Origin: Rosa chinensis
Lineage: Eukaryota; Streptophyta; Magnoliopsida; Rosales; Rosaceae
DNA: 64,000 nt
Direction of reading: 5' to 3'
Assembly: GCF_002994745.2 (NCBI RefSeq)
Contig: NC_037091.1
Span: 38,500,112 to 38,564,111, forward strand
Shown here: piece by piece, positions 10,677-22,799 of the stretch
Position numbering within the stretch: position 1 is the first letter of the stretch
How the letters are laid out: the number at the start of each line of letters is the position of its first letter
The notes under the pieces: generated by a model
The model's database searches: none
What the model was told of the DNA's origin: nothing
The model's input: only the letters and a program-made list of their open reading frames with translations
Program-made: the position numbers and the translations under genes

Positions 10677-13008
10677 GATAGGAGCATTTTAATGCGACGT
10701 TTTACTTGCTTTTCCCTGCATTTTCTACGTTATTTCCTTAATAAAACCCTGTTTAGGAAAGTTTCCATTCTTTGATTGGGAAAGTTCCTATTTGTAGAAA
10801 GTTTCTATTTTTGTAGTTTCTATTTATCATTTTTAGTAAGTTTCCATTTTCAGTAGTTTCTATTTTTCATTTTTAGAAAGTTTCCATTTGTCAGTTTAGG
10901 AAAGTTTCTATTTTTCATTTTTAGTAAGTTTCTATTTTCATTTTTAGAAAGTTTCTATTTTAAGTTTAGTTTCTATTTTCAGGACCTCCGAGCTAGAAAG
11001 TGGAAATGAACGCACGAATGGAAAGAGGAGCTTGCGAACATCAAGACGAACGAACATGAGAGAAAATGGCCCACACATTTGAGCAGAAATGAAGAAACAA
11101 GCTTTCCTAGTCCAACCAGGAAATCCTACAAAATGGAGGAAGGCTTCCCTAGCAAGTTTCCAACGCAACCATGAAAAAAAGAAATGGAAAAATAATGTGT
11201 TTTGCGTTGGAAAATGAGAAGGCTTGAAGATGAAGCAACGAGGCCCAAGAACTCTTTGGATTTTCGGCAAATTGGATAAAGGCCCATCAAAGCCCATGAC
11301 ATTAGGGTTTGTGACGCAAACCCTAGCACTAAAGTTGTTGTTGCCGTGAAATCCTAGAGAGAAACAAGGAAGATGACGTGGAAAATCAGAAAATAATAAG
11401 AAGATTTTGGTGGAGATTTTCTAGGGAGATTTTCTTGGAATGAGATATTCTTGGAAGAGTTATCTTGAGCCTTTGCCGTTTAAAGAGAGAGAGAAGCTAG
11501 GGATTGCCGTGAGAAATACAAGGAAGGAGAGAGAATTGCCGTGTGAATCAAGAAGTAAACAAAGAGATTTCGGCAAAAAGATTTCCTAGAGAGTTTTAAG
11601 GAAAGAGAAAAAGGTGGAAACCAAGAAACGGCTAAAAAGGAGTCTAGATTCATTCCTAGAATTCCTAAAGGAAGTTGGCCGAAATTAAATAAGAAAAATC
11701 AGAAATTATCTCAAGGAATTTCGGCAATATTTCTAGGGAATTAAAAGAGAATTTTGTGATTGGTTGCACCACCTCATAGGGCTTATGTGGCAAGCAAGCA
11801 TTGGAGGAAATTATGTGGAGTTATGTCATTGTGCCGTGAGATTACTAGGGTTACACGGCTTGGAGAACAAAGGAAGCCGTGCTCCTATATATTCATCTCT
11901 TCTCTCAACGTCAAGGGTTCGAAGTTCCATTTTTACGTTCTACACTTTGAGAAAATAATTCAGAAATCTCTTTAGACTAGCCGTGCTCCTCTCCATCCTC
12001 TAGGGCAACCACGAAGTGCAAGCAAGGCCAAGGAAGAAGAAGACAAGCCGTGCATACCATCCACCCTCCACCTTGAAGATTGCTTTCGAAATTCAAGAGA
12101 CCACATCATCATTTCATCCATCTCATCTTCATCACGGTGTAATCCGATTCTCCTTGTACCTTTGCTTTGTAATTTTCGTTGGTTTGCCTTAGTTGACACT
12201 TATGTATGAACAAGTATTGATTTCTGAAATTTTATGATTAATTGTTAATTTTCAGATTCATATATTGCGATTTATGGTTGCTTTTGTGTGAGTGTTTGAT
12301 TAAATTTGCTCTATAGATAACTTTTATATTTTAATCTTATGTGGTTGCAAACACTTAGGGTTTTGATATAATTGATGCTAGGTTTAAGAACATGAAATCG
12401 ACTTTTCGTTTTGTGTAAACTTAAATCAAAGTAGTAAAGGTTTTGTACAAGAACCGAATTTAATCAAAGAAGATTGCAATTAGGTGGACTTTTTCATACT
12501 AAGTTGCACATTTGAGTTGATAGCCTTTCTAGGTGCTTAATGCGTTAAACATGACATGATTGACTAGCTTTCTAGGGTTTGATTGCATGTTTGATAGGAT
12601 TAATCTAGGTGCTTTCGCTTAGGTTAATTAGCATTGAAAGTAAAATATGGGAAATTGTTTGCTTTTGAACGTTTCACATGATCAACTCCTCTTGCATGAC
12701 TATGATGAACAATGATGAACTTGAATCAATTTTAATCATGAGTTTCGACTTTGATCTTTGTTCTTGCATTCCATTTGTACTTTTATGTTTTTGCATTTTA
12801 ATTATTTAGGTAACTTAGATTTTATTTTCGAAAATTAAAACCAAAAACCAAAAATCCCCCCTTTTTCGTAAATATGTCTATATTTTGTTATATTTTTGTA
12901 AATATTATACTTTGTTTTAATTTTAATAGTTTAATTGTTTGATAATGACAGGTGTACCCTCAATCCCCGGAATAGAACGATCCCTATTTACTTTATACTA
13001 CTAATGAC
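10677..13008 (+). mobile_element. Solo LTR (gypsy Tat/Athila-like) inside the viral coat gene
   Basis: The insert starts TGATAGGAGCATTTTAATGC, a common start of long plant gypsy LTRs, and ends near ATACTACTAATGACA. The viral coat frame is continuous if the insert is removed, which defines it. A direct ATTT at both ends (10673-10676 and 13009-13012) is a short or decayed target duplication. There is no internal coding region. Inside are the pentamer-rich array at 10755-10982, a TATA-like CTATATATTC at about 11890, and a T-rich tail. Plus orientation is inferred from the TGATAGGAGC start. Confidence 0.72.
10755..10982. repeat. Degenerate tandem repeat of GAAAGTTTCTATTTTTCATTTTTA type
   Basis: About eight imperfect copies of a 25-32 bp T-rich unit with the core AGTTTCTATTT or AGTTTCCATTT, near the 5' end of the second solo LTR. 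The variation between copies is single bases and small length changes. Confidence 0.7.
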
Positions 13009-13012
13009 ATTT

Positions 13013-13613
13013 CAGGGTTAAATTGTGCGCTTCCCAAGAGCGACATCATGATTCTGTCAGCAATTCCTCCAACTGAAAATCCTTCAATTGGTTTTTCAGC
13101 TATGCTTTCTCTCACAGCTGTTCTCCATGGTTCAGGGAGTTTTCTGTGCAACAGGTTGACTAGATCAGTATTTTCTAGTTCATCGATCGTACAGTAATAT
13201 TCTTGAAATTCATTCAAGTATTCTTCAAAATATCTCATGTCACAAATTTTGAGAGCATAGATATTTGATTTGGCCATTTCTTTAGCCTTTTCACTCATAT
13301 TTGAAAGGGCTCCACAAAACTGATTGTACAGGGGTACTGCAAAATCATATGGAGATTTCGAGGTTTTGATTTCTTCTAGCCAGTCTTTTCCTCTGGCAGT
13401 CTCTTTAAAACAGAAGTAATACTTTTTTGCTACTCTGGTGAGAGTAGTTTCGTAGTACACCTGAAGATATGGTGCTTCAAATTTTCCAAGGGTGAGAGCA
13501 GAAGCCATCATCAGGCTATCCACCCATTCGTCAAGATTTTTTCTCTTGTCTAGAGCTTTGTCTAGATTTAACCAGATACCATGAGAGAAAATTGGTACTC
13601 TGGGTATATTGTC
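13013..13613 (-). pseudogene. Endogenous caulimovirid coat protein, N-terminal part
   Basis: Follows the movement-protein block in the same frame after a TAG at 13614-13616. About 200 codons with aromatic-rich helices and a F-S-V-G-G-I-A-D-R segment near the end that recalls caulimovirid/badnavirid capsid domains. The frame meets the LTR insertion at about 13009 and resumes at 10672. Confidence 0.68.
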
Positions 13614-15264
13614 CTATGGGACAAATCTTTGAGAATTTCTTTCTCCATTTTTTCCCATAGGGGCTTTCTGTATAGGGAGTTTTATTTTTCCCTTTTCTCT
13701 TATGATGGAAGTTTTGGAGCTTTCTCCTTCATCCATTTCAATATCTTGGTAGGGAAGGAGTTTTCTTTCCTTTCCTAGATTGAAGTTTTTCATTTCTTCG
13801 ATTAGTTTTTCTAATCGTTCAGGATTTTCGAAAAATTCTGCTTCATCATAGAGATCATAGAGCTTTTGTGCTCTAAGCATATTTACTGGTCTGTTCAGAT
13901 CAGCTTCTAATTCTTCTTCAGTGATGGGCTCTGTTGGTTCTTCAACAAAGAATTTGGAACCACTAACACTAGCTTCTCTAGTGTTGTAGCTTCTTCTAAG
14001 AAGATTTTTGTTTATCTTGACATTTTCAGGACAAATGTCATTTTTTCTGTGATCGTCGAATTTGAGACTGATATCTCCAGTCTTTCTGCTTTCATAAATT
14101 GCAGCTTTGGCATTTTCTGCTGGTTTTTTCGGACCAGATAATTTCCATTCAATAGGAAAAGTTACTTCATTCCAAGTAACCTTGTGAATCTGTTGTGAAT
14201 GGTTCTTCTGACTGGTGAGGAATCTAGTAGTAAGACCCGGGATATTTGATATCCTTGTCTTAGGTTCTACTGTGGTACTTATCAGTTTATAGTATATTCT
14301 GTATACTATAGTGAGTTCTTGCATATCCTTTTTCATAGATATGCCATCTGTCTTGATTCTTAGTTTTAAACAGTGAGCTGCATCTTTCAAGCTGGTAGAG
14401 AAATTTGGGAAGCAGTTGAAATAAGCCACTTGATTGCATAAGGATGCTTCAAGTGTTCCCAACAGACTATCTTGAAAATCTGTTAGTCTATTGTCTTGTA
14501 AGACAAATAGAACTTAACAGTTTATGACTTCTCGGGAAAGAAGTTTTATGCCTACTTGGACTGCTCCAATGTGCATAAATTGATAATTTTTTGTTCTTGA
14601 TCTGGCAACTTCATCAAGAGTGATCATCAAGAGATCTGTTTCTCCTGTTGTAGAGGGGGTTGTAAATTCCAATAATTTGAAGTGATGGCTGTCCATCATA
14701 TCAAACTTTCCCCTTTTGTAGATTTGTTTAAAATCTAACTTTGAAATTGAGGATTTTTTTACCTCCTGTTTAATTTCGTTGAATTCGAATTCTTCAGTAT
14801 TTGGGAGTTGTACTCCTTTCTTTTTCCCAAAGATGCTCATCATTTTGACATATCTTGTTTCTTTCGGGTTTTCATACCGAATACTAGTATGACTAGTAGA
14901 TGGTTCCAGAAAAATCATATTTGGAACAGGATTATTTTCTGGTCTTTCTAATGGTTTGAATCCATTAGTTTTCTTTGTTTTTACTGTAGGCACTTTCTTG
15001 TCCTTCAGTATATTTTTCATAGGATCCAACATTTTTTGCTGTTCATTGATTTTTTCTACTAACACTTGTTATCCTTTCTTCTTCCGTTTTTGGAAGTTAT
15101 TTGATATAATCTATTTTTTGCTCCAATTTTTCTAATTGGGCGATTATATCTGGTAGTTGTTCTAGATGATTTTGACATCTAGACAATTCTTTCTACAGAA
15201 TCTGATGTTTCTCATAAGAGGATATAAGTGGAGAATCCAACTTTTCTAATATTAATTCAGACAT
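13614..15264 (-). pseudogene. Endogenous caulimovirid movement protein region, start of polyprotein
   Basis: The first ATG after the primer site is at 15262-15264. The early part has a stop near 15190 and a frameshift near 15080. From 15065 the frame carries a 30K-type movement protein: a G-A-V-Q-V-G-I-K segment, an in-frame TAA at 14514-14516, then A-Y-F-N-C-F-P-N-F and further domain sequence, ending in an acidic linker before the coat protein. The family binds nucleic acid and modifies plasmodesmata. Identification rests on order and wording; the breaks rule out an intact product. Confidence 0.72.
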
Positions 15265-15301
15265 TGTCCCCATTGGGGATTCCCCTTTGAGCTCTTTGCA
15301 A

Positions 15302-15313
15302 GCCCTGATACCA
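15302..15313 (-). promoter_or_regulatory. Viral primer-binding site for initiator tRNA-Met
   Basis: The minus strand reads TGGTATCAGGGC, one mismatch from TGGTATCAGAGC, the complement of the 3' end of plant initiator tRNA-Met used to prime minus-strand DNA in caulimovirids. It sits 38 bases upstream of the polyprotein ATG, the right place and strand. Confidence 0.75.
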
Positions 15314-15326
15314 GTGATTTGCGGAT

Positions 15327-15593
15327 CTAACCAATGCTCAAATAGTCAAGAGGTTTTTGTTCCTCTTTAAGAGTATATAAGAGATTTTCAATATTTTGCT
15401 CAGCTTTATAGATTCTTTTCTGAACTATAAAGATGATATCCCAGTAGTCGGGAGTTTCTCTTTTAAGCCTCGATCTATAGTCTTTCAATTTTCTCAATTT
15501 TTCTTTTTCTTCAGTCAGTTCTTTGCTAGTAATATTACAAATAGCAATTAACTCAAGTCTATCGATGATTGGTATTATGAATAGTAAAATTTA
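15327..15593 (-). pseudogene. Open frame upstream of the viral primer site, unknown function
   Basis: A stop-to-stop frame of about 88 codons without ATG, rich in K, E, L and I, with heptad-like leucines that suggest a charged alpha-helix or coiled coil. It ends just before the primer site. On the circular genome this is the leader or the end of a preceding small reading frame. I do not recognise it; the clean coding-like composition in an otherwise decayed region is what makes it worth listing. Confidence 0.35.
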
Positions 15594-15649
15594 ACTGCTT
15601 ACCTTTGAATATAGAGGATGAATTTTGATATGCAATTATAGTCTAGACA

Positions 15650-17170
15650 AATAAATTCAAGATGGGTCCACCACGCTTGATCAAAAAATAATAATTATGT
15701 AAGAAAAAAGAAAAAGGATGATGGAGGAAGGAATAGTGAGTGGTTTTGAAAAGTAAGGAGAAAAAGTGGAAAGTTTTGTGTGAATGGGAATAAAAATAAG
15801 TTTGTGGGGTGTATGAGAAGTATATTGGTGGATTTGGGGTGTATGAGAATTTCCCTTTTTATTATCTCAGCCATTTCTAGCATGATATGAATGAAAGATG
15901 TTTTAGTCAATTTTCTTCTGCATTTCAATTTCCTTTTCTTTTCATTGTGTACTCCATCACTAGGGTTGGAGTTGCCCTAATGACCATCGGAGAAGTGGCG
16001 GTTCCATTGCTTTATTTTAACTCCTGAATTTTATTTTATTTTACACCCTCTTTTCCTATGCCAACAGACCATTCTCCCTTAATAATTCAGCAATTACACT
16101 AATGACACATTTACTTCTCAAGAATGGGAATGGAAAGAAATGGAATGATTCTGGTATATGAGATTTTCTGCATTTACTAACATATACTAGACTCCAAACA
16201 CACCCCTATGGGTGTGGATAATTATGTGGGAAGTTATTCTACAGAATATGGAGAAAATTACTGCACATATTTTGTTTTTTATTTTTGATTTTTTTTGGTT
16301 AAATTTCTTTTGATTTTCTTTTATTGGTGAATTGACCATTTTGTCTTTGATTTGCCAGCCCTAGGAAAGATAATAGAGTGAGAGGGAAAAATATATATGG
16401 AGTATGAAATTAGATGTGGGCAAATCTACAATAACTTTGTAAACTCGTCAATGCCCAATAATTAAAATCCACCTAAAAAAAAAAGTAAATATCAATTGGA
16501 CATATCCGTCTTTTCGGGTTATATAACAAAAAAAAAAAGAGGATTGAGACCGAACTGGAAAAAATCCGATTTAAACCGGATCAGACTAAATAGCAAAGTT
16601 AATGAAAATCAAACCAAACCGATCGGTTCAGGCCAAATTTTGGGTTTCTGGTCTTTTTTGCCCACCCCTATTTAAGGTCCGAACCAGGCTCTAAATTTGA
16701 AGCATATCTTCGATTCAGGCCATTGGCTCCGGGGATGTTTGCATGGTTGTCGGATATGGGGCTTGCTCCCTTAAGGGTCGGGTTTTGGTGGTATGTTTTC
16801 ATCATGCATGTGACAGGGCCAAACTAGGAAGAGGCCTAAGAGGTTGCTGTCATCTCTGTAGCTACACTAACTGCTGTCACATAAAGTAAGATAGATGCTA
16901 CCCATGGTTCTCTTCGAAAAAAAACAAAAACAAAAAAATAGAGATATATGCCTTAATTGTCTTGGCAGAATAGGCTGAACACCAATGACATTCAAATCAA
17001 TAACTCTGTAGCATACATAAACTAGTGAAAGCCTACGCTCTACAAAGCTACTGATGTATCAATAAACTGACTAAAATTTCATAAACTGTTTGGCAAACAT
17101 TTTGCATTCACTCATCATTTCAATTGCATAATCCATTAAACCTTGTAGTTCTTGTTACCATAATTGATGA
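15650..17170. other. Intergenic, AT-rich, with a possible transposon scrap
   Basis: No gene seen. Around 16500-16670 there is a CCGAAC/CCGGTT-rich stretch ending GCCCACCCCTA, the style of hAT-derived MITE ends, but I could not find the partner inverted repeat or a target duplication. Poly-A tracts occur at 16477, 16528 and 16918. Confidence 0.4.
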
Positions 17171-17174
17171 AGAC

Positions 17175-20100
17175 CTAGTGTGGATAGACCTCGTAGCTCC
17201 GTTGAGGTACCTTTTTGATGATGGCCCTCATGAGATCAAAGTAGAGTGGCAGCTGTGCAAGAGCGAAAAACGTAACTGGCAAGCAAGTTGCTGCATACAA
17301 TGGATATGCCACATATCTCAGTTGATGATTTAGGAGAAAGATATGCCCTGTGCAGAACGAGACTAACATGGAAGCTATGGATGCAAACAGTGATGTCAAT
17401 CCCATTAAGAGTTTTCGGGGCAAGTCCATGGAAAAATCACTTTCTTCGTATCGAGAAGTGAGGATTGAAAGAAAGAAGACCAGGGAAGTTATTGAGAAGC
17501 AGAGAGCAACTAGTGATGAAATGGTGAAGGCACTGAATGCTGTCTTGTCTTTGAGAATTGGCTCGCCTGTATGCTGATTCAGTCCTCCTGGTACAGTTGC
17601 TGAAGTAGCAAATGCAACCGTTGCAATGAGGGCTGCAACCACAGAGCATGATTCCGAGGTTTTGGTTAGCCATTTGCTTCCTTCTTTTATAAGATGTTTG
17701 TGTGTATCTATGAATATTTCCTTTGGTGTCTGGCCTCTTTTGTTGTAGCGAACAAAGTAACGATGCGGCATGGAGTTTTTGACAAACTGAGGTACACATC
17801 AAAGTTACTAGTAGAAGATTATGTTCCAAGTTTTTTAAACATATTAACAGATTATGTTACAATTAGCTGATTACACCATTAAATCAACAATATGACATAC
17901 CTTATACCACTTGATTTCCCATTGCATTTGCAATGCCGCGCCTGGAATAAGCCAAGGTCGGTACCGTCCACATGTAGCAGCAAGATGTAAGGCACTGTTA
18001 CCTTCGTTGTCCAACTGACGCAACAGGCTTTCTTTTAGTATCTTTCTCTTCTGAAGAAGATTGTAAACATGGGGTTGCCTGTTCTCAACTGCTAAGAGTA
18101 TAACATTCTTGTTATCAGAGTCAACATCCTGGATGGCCACTGGAAATTTGTCTAGGATTTTCTCCACCATTTCAGTTACTCCCATCTTTGCTGCAATTAA
18201 AACAGGTGACTGATTTTTCCCTGCTACAAGAACTCCATTCTTCTTACCTCCCAAGGCATTATTGTTCTTTCTCTCTGTGCAATTAGTAGCATGATGAGTG
18301 TGGAAATCTCTAAGTCTTGTGATGTCAATGAAGAATGCAGCGTCAACAAGAAAAGGGCGAAGAAGTTAACTCACCTTGTTCATTCTGATCACTCCCTATC
18401 GTATAATTGTTCTGGTTTGAGGACAAGATAGTCGTCTCAATACTTGTATCTCTACTTTTAAGTGCCGCATGATCAGATGATAAGGGTGAAGCTTGCTGTA
18501 GCATTGTAGGATTAGGCACTTCACATTCTTCTTTATCTTTGCAGCTGGGTTGAGTTTCTTGGGGATTTTTCCCAGTATTTCGATATTTGTATAAAGAAGT
18601 ACGGTCAACCAATTCATTCATGACCTGATTTGCCCATATATGTCTCTTTTTCTTTTCTTGGATTTTTCTTATCCCCCAAATTCCTAAATGACATTAATTA
18701 AACACACAGTTAGGGATACTGAGACAATGTTACATTGATTTTCTTTTGGTTAGAAAATGATGCTGGGATGGGAAAGTGATGATTGTAAAGAAGTTTCCAC
18801 ATCTAACTAGGATGTATGTTGATTGGGGAATGGAACATAATTAACAGTGTGCGATTGGATTCAATACATAATTAAGTTTGATACTGACCAATTCCCAGAA
18901 TGATTAGCAAGGCCTTCATCATAAACTTGAAGAACAGAACAAATGAGACATAATTGGGAGGAAACAGGTGATTTTCTCTCCCCTTTCCCTCTGGATGGTT
19001 TGCCTCTGATAAGAAAAAGAAAAACGGACGCTCAAAGTCATGATATCTCAGCATAGTTAAGATGCTAACACTCATAAACAGATATAACTAAAAAAAGTTG
19101 AATAGTAGATGTCCCCGTGTTCATATTTCTAGAACATAATAAATAACTGGTATTGAGTTCTTAAAATATGCATATTTAATACCTCCAAAAGCTTACTGCG
19201 GAAGAAATGATTGAAGTTCCAGTTTTTTACCAAATGATATAAATCCAAAGATTATCTCACCATTGTCTTATATACTTTCTTTCTGTAAGACATGTGGGAA
19301 TGATTCTTCTCAACGAGCTCGTGACAGTTCCATCAGTCGTAAATTTCAAACTGTAATTTACAATAGACAATTTCTCAGTAAGGAAATTACCGTTGGTTGA
19401 TCTTGAACTCTTTGCATTTGATATTTCTTTTGTAGCATCTCTTGCGGAAGTTGATGCTCCTGGAGTAGCCTCTGCGATAATTAGGCTAATCATATGACTA
19501 TATAACTTCACATCAACATCGAAAGGTTTCCAGAAGAGGTTATACCTTTTTGCGGATTCTCTTCGTCGTCGGCAGGACCATTAGTACCCTTTCCATTTCC
19601 TCCATTAGCTTGAAAGAGGGAGCTGTGCTTCTTATGCCAGTATTCGTGCCACACTTGCATACAGTTCTTATCTCCCCTCTTTTTACCTAAAATGGAGAAA
19701 CTAAATTAAATTTGATGGGCATATTGTTGGTGAAAAGTGAAAACTGAACTATAAATAAAAATTTGAAATGTTTAACATTAACTCACTTAACACTTGAAAC
19801 AAACTTCTGAAAACTTGGAAGAAGTTCATGCATGTTTCGTAGTTTTCTGGGTATGAAGAACTGTCTCCGTCTCCTGCCTTAGAAAGACACGCTTCATGGT
19901 TATATGCTTCCACTTCGAGTTCTTCAACCATCAAACCTGACCGTTAAAATGTAAAATTCTTTTCAAAAACGAAGCACGAACAACTTGAAGAACATGAAAT
20001 ACTATTCCTAACCAGAATAGGAATTTAAGATTATTCTAACAACACATGCATATGCATATCCATAATCCAGGTGAGTATAAAATTGATAAGAGTAGAGATT

Positions 20101-21518
20101 TCTTACATTTGTATATAAGAAGATCACAGAGTCCAAGTCGACAGCTGCTTTTGAATGCATTGGGCTTACTAGCTAGAATATGCAGCGGAGACGAACCATT
20201 TTGATTGATAGAGTTCACAAGTTCCGGGTACAACCGAATTATCTGAAATGCCAAACCTATCAAAACCAAATCAAACAATTAATCAGCCCTGCTCCTTCTA
20301 GTTTCAACATTGAACCACTTTCATCATGTGGTATCACTTTGTTTCAATGACCCACAAAAAAAAAAAAAAAAAAAAAAAACTGACTCCATCATAACAGAAC
20401 ACAAACCGAACAGACCCCAAGCAATCCAGTTTCGGGTTTCGTTCTCAAATGGCGGTTCGGTTTCCGGCCGGTTTCTATATTTCTCGGTTCTGATGAAAAT
20501 TCAAGTTTGTTTAATTTCGTTTGTTGTTAATCTGCAGTAACATAGACGAGATGGGAATTCATTCATGGGAATGAGACAGTGATTTCAGAACTGAGTAGTT
20601 AGGAGATTGAGCTTTGGATCAAAGATTAGGAGGTGAAAATCAAAAACCCGAAAAAACCGACCCGACTCATTTCGGTTCTGCTTACATCGGTTTCACATTT
20701 TTCACGACGTGAAACCCGAACCGAACCGTAGACCTGTTCGGGTTTTGTTTCGGTTCCACCTATTTCTGACCCAACCGGACTTCTCACCCATCCCAGGCCT
20801 TCTTCGATTTGTGGAGATCGAAGTTGAATACAGATGTTCAAAAAAAATTGAAACCAAATGACCAAAGTGAACGGAGAACCCATTCGGGTTCAAAGCATTT
20901 AACCCGAACCGAACCGAACCGAGAACCCATTTCGGGTGCGGGTTTCGGTTCCACCTATTTTCTGAGACCAAATAACCAAAGTAAGAAACAGAAACAGATG
21001 AAGGAGTTGCACTTACTGAAGTATTCACCGGAGATTGCAGCGTGAAGGATGGTATCACCATTGTTGTCTCTGATAGAGGAATGGGGTTTTTCTTGGCAAT
21101 GGAGATGAAGGCAAAGAAAAGCCTTTGTGTTACCATTAAGAGCTGCCAAGAAGAGAGGTGTCTCACCCTCCACATTTCGAACGGAGACGAGGCTCCCCGC
21201 CTTGGCCGCAATGCTGTGGCACACTCGTACATTCCCGAGCCAAGCAGCTAGATGTAGAGGCGTGTTGCCTCTATCATTTGCTAAGCTGAGTATTGCGGTT
21301 GTTGCATTGTCATCTCCTTTACTGAGAATAATGCTCACCAAGTCTAGTGCGATTTCGGTTCGGTCATCTGCTATAGCTATGTGCAGAGCAGTCTCCTTGG
21401 ATCTGGTTATCTTGGCTACTTGAGCAGTAATACTTTTTTTGTAGGCCTCCATGACCTTTTCCCATTGTCCTTTCATTGCGTATTCGAACAAGCTATCTAT
21501 TTCCTCATCTGAAGCCAT
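17175..21518 (-). CDS. Ankyrin-repeat membrane protein with PGG domain (ACD6/ITN1-like)
   Basis: Nine exons by GT-AG sites, all in phase: 21518-21017, 20256-20107, 19936-19787, 19686-19546, 19471-19391, 19005-18889, 18683-18375, 18274-17901, 17786-17175; 811 residues. Exons 1-2 hold about five ankyrin repeats (for example GNTPLHLAAWLGN and GDTILHAAISGEY); exon 8 holds three more (EGNSALHLAATCGRY). Exons 3-7 are a low-complexity Ser/Glu/Lys linker with two short aromatic-hydrophobic segments. Exon 9 carries the PGG domain (VAFATSATVPGG, PGG at residues 674-676) and four predicted membrane helices. The family acts at the plasma membrane or ER in defence, cell death and salt response. There are no internal stops. 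Intron 1 contains transposon-like CCGAA repeats and a poly-A run. Confidence 0.88.
20340..20980. repeat. CCGAA-rich MITE-like sequence in ankyrin-gene intron 1
   Basis: Contains an A run of about 25 at 20350, then repeated ACCCGAACCGAACCG and GGTTTCGGTTCCACCTATTT segments; the latter occurs twice (about 20745-20765 and 20940-20962). The style is that of non-autonomous hAT-derived elements in plant introns, but terminal repeats were not resolved. It lies wholly inside intron 1. Confidence 0.45.
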
Positions 21519-22799
21519 AGTAGCTGCTCTCTAATCTAGTGAACTGATCATATGAGTGAGCTATTATATATGTTATGTAGCGAGGAAGATGAATCTGAAT
21601 GGAGTGTTGAGCAAGTATGCCAACCATTTTTCTAGTGTTATTGCATAGTGTTTCACTATTAATCAAATATTTGCAATGCCTTCACTGTTAGAGAAAAGAA
21701 GATTAAAGAACAAAATCTAGATCTGCTTGATTCTTATTTGGCCCTTGTTTTATTATAAAAACCACTCCAGATAAAGCTGGTGGAGGAAGAATGGAACACG
21801 TGAAGATATACAGATAAAGTGGAGTATACTGCTCCAGCTCTATGTTAAACTAATTTCTTCCTCCTCAAGTTATCTTTTGGTTACTTTCAAGTCCTCGTAC
21901 TTTAATCAAACACACTCTTTGTTAACACTCCTTTTTCTTTTCAAAATTCTTTTCACCCTGTAGGACATGCCTAGAGTGAGCTATTATTATATATGTTATG
22001 TAGTGAGGAAGATGAATCTGAATCTCTAACCTAGCTTTTATAGAGATTAAAGACTACATGCCAACTTGAGTATTCCTTGTCCCTTGAAGAATTAGTCTAT
22101 AAGTTTAATATGGATTAGTATTTAACTATGGGAATTGATACTTGAACCAAATGCCAAAATATGAGATTCGTGAGGCTGAACTTTTTTTTGGCCAATGGTT
22201 GCATCAGCTTTTGAATTTCGACTTGTGCAGGTGTATTGACTGTGCAGTGCGGTGCGGTTCAGTGTAAGAGCAGGATTCATTAAAAATGAAATCAAGGATG
22301 TTAGAGAATTTTCCAACACCTATAAAAATAAAATAAATGTTTGTAGTGAGAAACTGAGAATGTAGAAATTTGAAAATACTTCACCCAGTCTTTCATAGCA
22401 CAAAAAAATTAGGAAGGATAGTTTAGCTTATACATTATCACTCGTAAGTAATTCTACATGTTACAATTCGAGAGGTTTGTAAAATATGGGCAGATTTCAT
22501 GCACCTCGTATGTCTATATCCAAATTTTCTATGTAGATCCAATGCAACTCTTTTTTTTGGTCAGAAGATCCAATGCACCTCTAATACAAGCTACAGATAA
22601 CATTCTCATGAAGATCATGATAGGTTGAGTGACCCAAGCAACCATTGAAACACCTGAACAAGAGAGAGATCCAGTGCACATTTTCTCTCCGCCTTTCAGT
22701 CACAACTACCTATCTGAGAAAACCTGCTCTGAGCCTCAGATAGATATATTCGTAAATGGCATCGCTCCTAAGAATACTGGAGGTCTTCGAGAAATGGAG
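21519..22799. other. Intergenic, with a 47-50 bp direct repeat
   Basis: Upstream region of the ankyrin gene and tail of the methyltransferase gene. GAGTGAGCTATTATATATG...GAAGATGAATCTGAAT occurs at 21554-21600 and, with a 3-base insertion, at 21974-22023. No other feature is supported. Confidence 0.5.

Larger units (their letters stand above)
2990..15650 (-). mobile_element. Endogenous pararetrovirus (Caulimoviridae), decayed, near full length
   Basis: Read on the minus strand, the order is primer-binding site, movement protein, coat protein with zinc knuckle, aspartic protease, reverse transcriptase, RNase H, a C-terminal domain, then a pregenomic-type promoter and poly(A) signal. After subtracting two solo LTRs (2.8 and 2.3 kb) about 7.5 kb remains, close to one caulimovirid genome of the petuvirus/florendovirus type in which one long polyprotein carries all domains. 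There is no integrase and no flanking viral LTR. It is dead: I see in-frame stops at 14514, 13614, 9625, 9590 and 8562, frameshifts near 15080 and 8004, and an internal RT deletion. The outer borders are approximate because I could not find a target duplication. Confidence 0.85.

Noticed and set aside
10944..11297. 117-codon minus frame in the second solo LTR
   Set aside because: Inside a non-coding LTR, no domain.
15695..15928. 77-codon minus frame
   Set aside because: Low-complexity F/L/P-rich translation of A-rich DNA; no support as a gene.
16500..16670. Possible hAT-type MITE
   Set aside because: One plausible end (GCCCACCCCTA) but no partner repeat or target duplication, so not listed as an element.
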